Shown here piece by piece: positions 1-4,650 of a stretch of 5,249 nt of DNA. This DNA is from a bacterium (GTDB lineage Bacteria > Bdellovibrionota_C > UBA2361 > SZUA-149): NCBI GenBank assembly GCA_003230795.1, contig QIGM01000202.1, forward strand, positions 1 through 5,249. The letters run 5' to 3'. A program made the position numbers and the translations under genes. The notes under the pieces were generated by a model. The model made no database searches. It saw only the letters and a list, made by a program, of their open reading frames with translations, and was not told where the DNA came from. Position 1 is the first letter of the stretch, and every line of letters starts with the position of its first letter.

Positions 1-8
1 GCGTGGCG

Positions 9-50
9 CCTGAACGCTCTCCCCGAAGGGGACAAAGACTAAGCGTTCAG
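9..50. repeat. Nested inverted repeat (two-stage hairpin)
   Basis: CTGAACGCT at 10-18 is the exact reverse complement of AGCGTTCAG at 42-50, giving a 9-bp outer stem. Inside it, TCCCC (20-24) and GGGGA (28-32) form a second 5-bp stem around GAA. A 1-base bulge lies on one side and a 9-base bulge (33-41) on the other. Read on the minus strand the inner loop contains TTCG between C and G runs, a common stable RNA tetraloop. No T-run follows on either strand, so it is not a typical intrinsic terminator. The shape recalls an integron attC site, but the GTTRRRY/RYYYAAC cores are absent (GTTCAG is present instead). The function is unknown. Confidence 0.6.
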
Positions 51-59
51 AAAATACTA

Positions 60-78
60 CAAATGCGATTAGCATTTG
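60..78. repeat. Short perfect inverted repeat
   Basis: CAAATGC (60-66) and GCATTTG (72-78) are perfect reverse complements around the 5-base loop GATTA. This is either a 7-bp hairpin or a dyad protein-binding site. The right arm runs into a TTGACA hexamer at 76-81 that looks like a -35 box, but the best -10-like hexamer (TAGAAT, 96-101) is only 14 bases further, shorter than normal. An operator/promoter reading is therefore weak. Confidence 0.4.
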
Positions 79-142
79 ACAATTTCGTACTGGCCTAGAA
101 TTACAAGGTTAATGACCTGTCTTTTAGAATACTTATTACCCA

Positions 143-154
143 CCTGAACGCTTA
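143..154. repeat. Third copy of the CTGAACGCT arm
   Basis: CCTGAACGCT at 143-152 repeats 9-18 exactly. CTGAACGCTTA at 144-154 is the exact 11-base reverse complement of TAAGCGTTCAG at 40-50. The copy lies in the loop of another possible stem, GTCTTTT (119-125) with AAAAGAC (157-163), which ACCT (115-118) with AGGT (176-179) could extend across a bulge. Repetition of a 10-11 base word three times in 154 bases is unlikely by chance. Confidence 0.55.
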
Positions 155-200
155 CGAAAAGACTATAACGAGAACAGGTTAGAGCATAGCGGAAACAAGC

Positions 201-243
201 AAAAACAACAAAACCTCTGCGGTAATTATCTCGCTAGCAGAGG
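201..243 (-). terminator. Probable intrinsic terminator of the toxin-antitoxin operon
   Basis: On the minus strand, CCTCTGC (243-237) pairs perfectly with GCAGAGG (219-213). The 7-bp stem is immediately followed by the T-rich run TTTGTTGTTTTT (212-201). It starts about 64 bases after the stop codon of the parE-like gene in the same direction, where a terminator is expected. The 17-base loop is long and the T-run is interrupted by two G residues, so termination may be partial. The plus strand has no T-run after the stem, so it should act on minus-strand transcripts only. Confidence 0.6.
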
Positions 244-306
244 GCTCCCCTAGTTGCAGCGTTTTGAAGGATGCGCTTCAGCATTTGCGGGCGAGGACGC
301 GCAATC

Positions 307-705
307 CTATTTCTCCCGTGATGGCAACTTGCCATGCAATAGTTGAATCTCTGTCGCTAAGGCGAGAACCAACTCAGCAAGCTGATTAGGCAAATCGATG
401 TTGCCATGAATTACGGTTAAGAGAACCAGTGAGTCCGGCATCACATCAAAGATCAGAATATGCTTTCCTCCCGGGTAGCACTGGAGAACTTCGGGCAAGC
501 CCTCTGCGGAACTTAGCAGCCCCGAATTCTCTTGAACTACCGGATTCTCTTGAACTAACAGCAGCCGTCCCTCAATATCTGACAGATACTTCGCGGCAAC
601 GCGCTTACCCCACTGCTTTATCGAATAGGCTTCGATTGCAACTAGGTCACTCAGCGCTCGCTCAGTGAGGTGCAGCGGAATTAAGGACGACTTTTTCTTG
701 CTCAC
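307..705 (-). CDS. parE: ParE/RelE-family toxin of a type II toxin-antitoxin pair
   Basis: 132-residue protein of the RelE/ParE superfamily. ParE members poison DNA gyrase and RelE members cleave mRNA on the ribosome; the target here cannot be read from sequence. Family signatures run in order: an N-terminal two-helix part with ALSDLVAIEAYSIKQWG (residues 17-33) and AAKYLSDIE (37-45), then the strands GLPEVLQCYPGGKHILIF (69-86) and VLLTVIHGNIDL (94-105), the last resembling the usual 'xxRVLHGRMDL' ParE ending. The gene begins with GTG at 705-703, which shares GTGA with the antitoxin stop, and has AAGAAGG seven bases upstream (719-713). Two oddities are visible. VQEN is repeated at 51-54 and 57-60 through an 18-base tandem duplication, and about 23 residues follow the usual family end. 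ParE toxins are commonly about 95-105 residues. The family call is firm; ParE over another subfamily is likely because the partner is ParD-like. Confidence 0.85.
   Translation of the reverse strand: MSKKKSSLIPLHLTERALSDLVAIEAYSIKQWGKRVAAKYLSDIEGRLLLVQENPVVQENSGLLSSAEGLPEVLQCYPGGKHILIFDVMPDSLVLLTVIHGNIDLPNQLAELVLALATEIQLLHGKLPSREK
526..557. repeat. 18-base-period tandem duplication inside the toxin gene
   Basis: The 14-base word ATTCTCTTGAACTA occurs at 526-539 and again at 544-557, with a period of 18 bases. The period is six codons, so the reading frame is kept and the toxin carries LVQENP followed by VVQENS (residues 50-61). It falls in the linker between the helical hairpin and the beta-sheet, where ParE proteins usually have a single 'ENP' turn. 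Confidence 0.8.
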
Positions 706-950
706 CTTTTGGCCTTCTTCATCAGGCTCTGCAAATCCCCCTTAAACTGTATTGTTCGACCTTTGATAGCATCCTGATAGCCTTCAATAATTCCTGCGCG
801 AGCTGCCTGCGCTTCTTGTTGCAATTTGCGCTGACGCAGCATATCTCTAACAAACTCACTGGGCGTCGCGTAAAGCGTCCCTTCGCCACTATTAGAATCG
901 ACAAACGAACGTAGCTCATCCGTCAGGGACAGATTTAGTGTGCTGGACAT
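702..950 (-). CDS. parD: ParD-family ribbon-helix-helix antitoxin
   Basis: 82-residue antitoxin. The N-terminal part (about residues 4-45) reads as a ribbon-helix-helix DNA-binding domain: strand TLNLSLTDELRSFVD, a linker SNSGEGTLYATPSEFV, then helix RDMLRQRKLQQEA. 'YxTPSEFVRDMLR' is typical of ParD. The charged C-terminal part (about 46-82), ending in lysines and arginine, should be the flexible segment that wraps and neutralises the toxin. ATG at 950-948 is preceded by AGGAG (963-959) at 8 bases, a strong ribosome site. Its TGA overlaps the toxin GTG by 4 bases, so the toxin is translationally coupled and made after the antitoxin, the usual order for parDE. By analogy with the family, the antitoxin alone or in complex should repress its own promoter just upstream. 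Confidence 0.87.
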   Translation of the reverse strand: MSSTLNLSLTDELRSFVDSNSGEGTLYATPSEFVRDMLRQRKLQQEAQAARAGIIEGYQDAIKGRTIQFKGDLQSLMKKAKR

Positions 951-981
951 GGTCGTGGCTCCTATTGTTTTGTCTCCTTCG

Positions 982-1011
982 AGATTAGCATAAATGATTG
1001 TTTATTGTCAA
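982..1011 (-). promoter_or_regulatory. Probable sigma-70-type promoter of the toxin-antitoxin operon
   Basis: Reading the minus strand, a perfect -35 hexamer TTGACA lies at 1011-1006. Candidate -10 hexamers are GCTAAT (989-984, 16-base spacer) or TAATCT (987-982, 18-base spacer), neither close to consensus. Transcription would start about 20-30 bases before the antitoxin ATG, leaving room for the AGGAG ribosome site. The -35 is solid by sequence; the exact -10 is uncertain. Confidence 0.5.
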
Positions 1012-1020
1012 TATTTGTCA
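1003..1020. promoter_or_regulatory. Candidate ParD operator overlapping the -35 box
   Basis: Two elements overlap the -35 hexamer. TATTG-T-CAATA (1003-1013) is a perfect 11-base dyad. TTGTCA occurs twice at exactly 10 bases (1005-1010 and 1015-1020), one helical turn. Ribbon-helix-helix antitoxins bind short half-sites in tandem on one face of the DNA, so this placement fits autorepression. Binding itself is inferred. Confidence 0.4.
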
Positions 1021-1025
1021 TAGAT

Positions 1026-1044
1026 CGACTGGGGCCCGACTGGG
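1026..1044. repeat. Short direct repeat in the divergent intergenic region
   Basis: CGACTGGG occurs at 1026-1033 and 1037-1044, a period of 11 bases. A related word, ATCGACT, occurs at 1024-1030 and 1065-1071. The repeats lie between the two divergent promoters and could be protein-binding sites, but nothing in the sequence identifies a binder. Confidence 0.3.
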
Positions 1045-1072
1045 TTTCTTCTCCCTATCATTGTATCGACTC

Positions 1073-1101
1073 TCGACAATTTCACTTGCTTATTGCATAA
1101 G
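1073..1101 (+). promoter_or_regulatory. Candidate sigma-70-type promoter of the glyS operon
   Basis: TCGACA (1073-1078, five of six bases of the -35 consensus) is followed after 17 bases by CATAAG (1096-1101, four of six of the -10 consensus). This would place the start near 1108 and leave a leader of about 55 bases. The leader shows no T-box signature (no AGGGUGGNACCGCG-like antiterminator), so tRNA-sensing control of this synthetase is not supported. No other promoter is evident before aguB or aguA. Confidence 0.4.
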
Positions 1102-1162
1102 GCTTCTCTAGTCCTTCTCTAACATCGATATGAATTAACAGAAGTCAGGAACTGGGAACCAC

Positions 1163-2488
1163 ATGGAAGCTAAAGCCAAAGTCGAAAACTTGGAGACTAT
1201 CACCTCACTTTGCAAAAGACGGGGTTTTATCTTTCTCTCCAGTGAAATCTACGGCGGCCTTGGCTCTTGCTACGATTATGGCCCACTCGGAGTAGAGGTA
1301 AAGCGCAACGTCAAGGAAGCTTGGTGGCGCTCGACTGTGCAGGCCCGTGCGAATGTGGTCGGTCTCGATGCAAGCATCATCATGCACCCAAAGGTCTGGG
1401 AAGCTTCTGGTCACATCGCAGGCTTTAACGATCCACTTATTGAGTGCGAACATTGCGCCCTGAGAGTTCGTGCAGACAAACTCGACGAAGCGCCGATGAA
1501 GTGCCCAAAGAACAAGGAAGGCCATAAATTCGGTGAGCCTCGAATGTTCAATCTGATGTTTAAGACAAACTTGGGCCCAATTGAAGACGCGGCTAACACT
1601 GTCTATCTTCGCCCCGAAACTGCGCAGGGAATTTTCGTAAATTTCAACAACGTCACTGACTCTACACGAGTCAAGCTACCGTTCGGCATTGCACAGCAGG
1701 GAAAGTCGTTTAGAAACGAAATCACCACTCGACGCTTTACCTTCCGCACCTCAGAGTTCGAACAAATGGAGATGGAATTCTTTTGCCGACCAGAGGAAGT
1801 AAAAGAATGGTACGACTACTGGAGAAAAGAACGTCTACAGTGGTTTGTAGACTTGGGTGTTGCCCCTGAACGTCTCCGACTCAGAGATCACGACGAGGAT
1901 GAGTTAGCGCATTATTCTACCGCTTGCGCTGATATCGAATACCTTTTTCCTTTTGGTTGGTCCGAGCTTGAAGGTATCGCCTGCCGTGGCTGTTATGACC
2001 TAAGCAAACATGCAGAACACAGCGGAAAGAAAATGGAATGGCTCGACCAATCCACCAACGAACGCTTTATTCCACATGTCGTAGAACCGGCGCTTGGCAC
2101 CGATAGAGCAATTCTCGTTTTTCTCACGGACGCCTATACCGAAGAAAAAATCGACGGCAATCCACGAACGGTGATGAAGTTTCATCCTAAAATTGCTCCA
2201 ACGAAAGTCGCAGTATTTCCTCTCCTAAGAAAGGATGGACACCCGGAAAAAGCGATGGAGTTATTTAATTCTCTAAAGGAACACTACATGGCCACGTACG
2301 ATGAAAGTGGCAATATTGGACGGCGCTACCGTCGTCAAGACGAGGCAGGCACACCTGTTTGCCTCACCATTGATCATCAGACGTTTGAAGACGGCACGAT
2401 TACACTTCGCGACCGAGATACACTCGAGCAGCGAAGAATCGAACTAAGCCAAGTGCGTGAAGAATTGTTTAAGGTCCTAGGATTCTAA
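1163..2488 (+). CDS. glyS: Glycyl-tRNA synthetase, single-chain alpha2 type (class II)
   Basis: 441-residue cytoplasmic enzyme that activates glycine with ATP and charges tRNA-Gly. It is the dimeric, single-chain form (also called glyQS) and not the split alpha/beta enzyme of most proteobacteria. Visible in order are motif 1 region SSEIYGGLGSCYDYGPLG (26-43), WEASGHIAGFNDPL (79-92), a CEHC pair (95-98) with a further CP (114) in the zinc-binding insertion position, LRPETAQG (149-156), motif 2 QQGKSFRNEI (178-187), FRTSEFEQMEMEFF (194-207), DIEYLFPFGWSELEGIA (257-273), motif 3 EPALGTDRA (308-316), and the anticodon-binding domain from about 342 with GRRYRRQDEAGTPVC (386-400) and TLRDRDTLEQ (414-423). 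The length is slightly below the usual 460 or so. ATG at 1163 has AGGAA at 1147-1151 (11 bases) or GGGAA at 1154-1158 (4 bases) upstream. It is the first gene of an operon with aguB, which starts one base after its stop. Confidence 0.95.
   Translation: MEAKAKVENLETITSLCKRRGFIFLSSEIYGGLGSCYDYGPLGVEVKRNVKEAWWRSTVQARANVVGLDASIIMHPKVWEASGHIAGFNDPLIECEHCALRVRADKLDEAPMKCPKNKEGHKFGEPRMFNLMFKTNLGPIEDAANTVYLRPETAQGIFVNFNNVTDSTRVKLPFGIAQQGKSFRNEITTRRFTFRTSEFEQMEMEFFCRPEEVKEWYDYWRKERLQWFVDLGVAPERLRLRDHDEDELAHYSTACADIEYLFPFGWSELEGIACRGCYDLSKHAEHSGKKMEWLDQSTNERFIPHVVEPALGTDRAILVFLTDAYTEEKIDGNPRTVMKFHPKIAPTKVAVFPLLRKDGHPEKAMELFNSLKEHYMATYDESGNIGRRYRRQDEAGTPVCLTIDHQTFEDGTITLRDRDTLEQRRIELSQVREELFKVLGF
2479..2482 (+). 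promoter_or_regulatory. Ribosome binding site of aguB inside the glyS 3' end
   Basis: AGGA at 2479-2482, part of the last codons of glyS, lies 7 bases before the ATG at 2490. Only one base separates the glyS TAA from this ATG, so ribosomes ending glyS can re-start on aguB. This supports the chosen start and a shared transcript. Confidence 0.5.
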
Positions 2489-2489
2489 A

Positions 2490-3374
2490 ATGTCTGCGAA
2501 GAGCAGCACACCTTCCCTTGGCCTCCTGCAGATGTCGATGTCTGAGTCTATGGAGGCAAACTACGCGGTCGCAAGAGAGCTAGCCCGTAGCGCTGCTAGT
2601 CAGGGAGCTGATGTGATTTGCCTCCCTGAACTTTTCACCTCACCTTACTTCTGCCGAGAAACACAAGACGCAAGCATCTATATCAAGGGTTTACGGCCCA
2701 AGGCTTTATGGGCCGAGAGTATTCCGGGAGAAACATCAAGGTTTCTCTCCGAACTGGCCAAGGAACTCTCTGTTGTTCTCGTTGGCGGCTCCTTTTACGA
2801 ACAAGCCGAAGATAATTTCTACAACACGAGTCTGATTTTCGAAACCGACGGCACTCTTCTCGGCACATATCGCAAAATTCACATCCCTCAGGATGAATGC
2901 TTCTTTGAAAAAGACTACTTTTCAGAAGGAGACTTAGGCTATCTCGTATGCGACACCTCCGTGGGACGCATTGGCGTGCTAATTTGCTATGACCAATGGT
3001 TTCCTGAAGCTGCTCGAAGTCTCGCACTAATGGGAGCTGAAATAATATTCTACCCAACCGCCATCGCCACCGTTGCTCACCTAGGCGAAGCCGAGGGTAA
3101 TTGGCAAGAGGCCTGGGAGAATGTGCAGCGTGGACATGCGATTGCAAACGGAGTCGTCGTAGCAGCGTCAAACCGTGTCGGCACCGAGGGTGACTCTGAT
3201 TTTTGGGGAGGCTCTTTCGTGATAGACGCCTTTGGAAAGACCCTAGCGCGCTCCGACTCCACACAAGGTGTTTTGCTCCAAGAAGTCGACCTTGCGCACG
3301 GCAAGGACGTGAGAGATGGATGGGGATTTTTGCGCAACCGTCGACCTGATACTTATGGCCAGCTCAACAAATAG
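2490..3374 (+). CDS. aguB: N-carbamoylputrescine amidase (nitrilase superfamily)
   Basis: 294-residue cytoplasmic carbon-nitrogen hydrolase that converts N-carbamoylputrescine to putrescine, CO2 and ammonia. The nitrilase catalytic triad is visible: Glu47 in CLPELF (44-49), Lys129 in YRKIHIP (127-133), and nucleophile Cys166 in CYDQWFPEAAR (166-176). Supporting blocks are GGSFYE (99-104), GAEIIFYPTAI (182-192), RGHAIANGVVVAASNRVG (214-231) and FWGGSFVIDAFG (238-249). The CxDQWFPEAAR/FYPTAI blocks and the length near 290-300 match bacterial and plant AguB/CPA more than other nitrilase branches. Beta-ureidopropionase is the main alternative, and the agmatine deiminase directly downstream argues against it. 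The gene lies one base after glyS and its 3' end overlaps aguA, so expression is probably coupled to both. Confidence 0.92.
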   Translation: MSAKSSTPSLGLLQMSMSESMEANYAVARELARSAASQGADVICLPELFTSPYFCRETQDASIYIKGLRPKALWAESIPGETSRFLSELAKELSVVLVGGSFYEQAEDNFYNTSLIFETDGTLLGTYRKIHIPQDECFFEKDYFSEGDLGYLVCDTSVGRIGVLICYDQWFPEAARSLALMGAEIIFYPTAIATVAHLGEAEGNWQEAWENVQRGHAIANGVVVAASNRVGTEGDSDFWGGSFVIDAFGKTLARSDSTQGVLLQEVDLAHGKDVRDGWGFLRNRRPDTYGQLNK

Positions 3375-4446
3375 CGCGACTGCTTACCGGCTTCCGGCGG
3401 AATGGGAGCCTCATGATGCAGTCTGGATCGCTTGGCCACACGAGGAGAGCGACTTCCCGACTAAGCTAGACGCCGTTTCATGGGTCTACGTTGAGATTGT
3501 AAGACTTCTCGCTACGAGTGAGCGAGTCGAGATTCTTGTCGCCTCAGAAGAACAACTCTCAGCAGCTACTGAGCGCTTGGCAAGCGGTAACGTTAGCCTC
3601 GACTCAGTCGTCTTCCATCTTGTTCCAACTGATAGATCCTGGCTAAGAGATTCCGCTCCGACCTCCGTGCTTGATCAACAAGGCGAAGCATCTTGGGTTG
3701 CATGGAGATTTAACGCCTGGGCGAAATACGATAACTACTCTTTAGATTCGAGAGTTCCTGCATTCATCGCGCATCGCTCCTCATTACCTATTCTAAACGC
3801 CGAGATACCAGACCGCGAGGGTGAGGCATTGGTATTAGAGGGTGGGGCCTTTGAATCAGATGGGCTTGGCACACTCTTAGTTACCGAGGAATGCCTGCTT
3901 TCCAGTATTCAAGCGAGAAACCCAGGACTAGGAAAACAAGACTACGAACGGGCGTTCGAGCGGTATCTCGGTATTCATCACACTATTTGGCTTGCCGGAG
4001 GCTGTGTTGGGGATGACACTCATGGCCACATAGATGACATCGCAAGATTCGCTCCAGAGAATACAGTCCTCTTAACAGTTGAAGAAAACCCAAAAGACGA
4101 GAATTTCAAGGTGACGCAAGAAAACTTGCGCATACTCAGTCAGTCACGCACGGCCAGCGGCGAGAAGCTGAACATCAAGACTCTACCCTTTCCGCAAGCT
4201 CGCTTTTTCGAAAATATGCGGCTCCCAGCAAGTTACGCTAATTTCTATGTTTCTAACCATTCCGTATTGATTCCAACTTTTAACGACCCCATGGACCAAG
4301 TTGCGATAAATACAATCCAAAGCGCTTTTCCGGACCGACGCGTCAGTGGGATTTACTGCGGCGATCTCATCCTCGGCCAGGGCGCCCTACACTGCCTAAC
4401 CCAACCTCAATTTGCCCAACAGAAGCACACAGCTTCGATCCGCTAA
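3355..4446 (+). CDS. aguA: Agmatine deiminase (peptidylarginine deiminase-like, guanidino-group modifying)
   Basis: 363-residue cytoplasmic enzyme hydrolysing agmatine to N-carbamoylputrescine and ammonia, feeding AguB. Visible blocks (numbered from the ATG at 3355) are YRLPAEWEPHDAVWIAWPH (11-29), TDRSWLRDSAPT (92-103) with Asp93, WRFNAWAKY (117-125), LEGGAFESDG (161-170) with Glu162, DTHGHIDDIARF (221-232) with His225 and Asp227, and ILGQGALHCLTQ (339-350) with the expected nucleophile Cys347. These correspond to the Asp/Glu/His/Asp/Cys active-site set of the family. I chose ATG 3355 because the family normally begins about 10 residues before YRxPAEW; it overlaps aguB by 20 bases and has no ribosome site of its own. 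ATG 3316 in the same frame has AAGGA 8 bases upstream and would add 13 residues, so it remains a real alternative. The loop after WRFNAW lacks the usual GG. Confidence 0.92.
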   Translation: MASSTNSATAYRLPAEWEPHDAVWIAWPHEESDFPTKLDAVSWVYVEIVRLLATSERVEILVASEEQLSAATERLASGNVSLDSVVFHLVPTDRSWLRDSAPTSVLDQQGEASWVAWRFNAWAKYDNYSLDSRVPAFIAHRSSLPILNAEIPDREGEALVLEGGAFESDGLGTLLVTEECLLSSIQARNPGLGKQDYERAFERYLGIHHTIWLAGGCVGDDTHGHIDDIARFAPENTVLLTVEENPKDENFKVTQENLRILSQSRTASGEKLNIKTLPFPQARFFENMRLPASYANFYVSNHSVLIPTFNDPMDQVAINTIQSAFPDRRVSGIYCGDLILGQGALHCLTQPQFAQQKHTASIR

Positions 4447-4450
4447 GCTG
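4430..4450 (+). other. Weak stem-loop across the aguA stop codon
   Basis: CAGCTT (4430-4435) and AAGCTG (4445-4450) are exact reverse complements around a 9-base loop, spanning the aguA TAA at 4444-4446. No strong T-run follows (only CAATTATT a few bases on). It may mark the 3' end of the operon message but is a poor intrinsic terminator. Confidence 0.25.
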
Positions 4451-4469
4451 CTCTGCAATTATTACATCC

Positions 4470-4532
4470 AAAGCGGAATCCGGGGGGACAAAATTTGGCC
4501 TCCAGCGAGCTTTGATTGTCGCTTCCGCCTTT
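4470..4532 (+). terminator. Long-loop inverted repeat after aguA, possible terminator or activator site
   Basis: AAAGCGGAA (4470-4478) pairs with TTCCGCCTTT (4523-4532) apart from one bulged C. A smaller stem could form inside from the G-run at 4482-4487 and CCTCC at about 4499-4503. The sequence CTTTCTTG follows, a weak T-rich tail. This could end the glyS-aguB-aguA transcript. It also lies about 75-135 bases upstream of the sigma-54 promoter, where enhancer-binding activators usually sit. The sequence does not decide between these. Confidence 0.3.
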
Positions 4533-4603
4533 CTTGTTCAAATTACACTAAAGTTTTCAGCCGCTTAATACGATTCCCCTATACGAAGGCAATTTTTGTC
4601 ACC

Positions 4604-4620
4604 TTGGCACACTTACTGCT
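4604..4620 (+). promoter_or_regulatory. Sigma-54 (RpoN) promoter upstream of pilB
   Basis: TTGGCAC (4604-4610), five bases, then CTGCT (4616-4620) fits the sigma-54 pattern TTGGCAC-N5-TTGCT with a single mismatch. The invariant GG (4606-4607) and GC (4618-4619) have the required spacing. Transcription would begin near 4631, giving a leader of about 20 bases that still contains the GGGGAG ribosome site of pilB. RpoN promoters need an NtrC-type activator; type IV pilus loci often carry one (PilR), though none lies in this window. Confidence 0.65.
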
Positions 4621-4640
4621 GTGTCTGAGGTGGATTAAGC

Positions 4641-4646
4641 GGGGAG
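4641..4646 (+). promoter_or_regulatory. Ribosome binding site fixing the pilB start
   Basis: GGGGAG at 4641-4646 lies 4 bases before the ATG at 4651. A better-looking GAGGTGGA at 4627-4634 is 16 bases away, and a TAA in the pilB frame at 4636-4638 rules out any start upstream. The ATG at 4651 is therefore the only reasonable start. Confidence 0.5.
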
Positions 4647-4650
4647 CCCC

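Larger units (their letters stand above)
1..306. other. Gene-less, repeat-rich left flank
   Basis: No recognisable coding region is visible here. Frame +1 is open from the left edge to a TAA at 40-42 (13 codons) and frame +3 to a TAG near 96. Either could be the tail of a gene outside the window, but both are too short to support. Base composition is AT-rich from about 51 to 212. The stretch contains several exact inverted repeats: 10-18 with 42-50, 40-50 with 144-154, 60-66 with 72-78, 119-125 with 157-163, and 213-219 with 237-243. The last pair looks like the transcription terminator of the toxin-antitoxin operon. The others have no assigned role. No tRNA, CRISPR array or transposase end was recognised. 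Confidence 0.6.

Noticed and set aside
1..42. C-terminal tail of an upstream plus-strand gene (13 codons ending at TAA 40-42)
   Set aside because: The frame is open to the edge, but 13 residues carry no recognisable motif, and the same bases form the nested hairpin.
9..50. Integron attC site next to a toxin-antitoxin cassette
   Set aside because: The hairpin and the GCGTT-like ends are suggestive, but the required GTTRRRY and RYYYAAC cores are missing (GTTCAG and CTGAAC instead). No integrase or second cassette is visible.
76..101. Sigma-70 promoter on the plus strand (TTGACA 76-81, TAGAAT 96-101)
   Set aside because: The spacer is only 14 bases and no gene follows in that direction before the oppositely oriented toxin operon.
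1102..1162. T-box or other leader control of glycyl-tRNA synthetase
   Set aside because: The leader is too short (about 55 bases) and lacks the conserved antiterminator sequence.
2683..3264. 193-codon minus-strand open frame inside aguB
   Set aside because: Arginine/serine/leucine-rich translation typical of an antisense shadow, with no motif; aguB on the other strand has all its catalytic residues.
4549..4572. Sigma-28 flagellar promoter (TAAAGTTT at 4549-4556)
   Set aside because: The -35 part is exact, but no GCCGATAA-like -10 occurs at 11 bases. The nearest resemblance (TACGATTC) is at 12 bases with only four matches.
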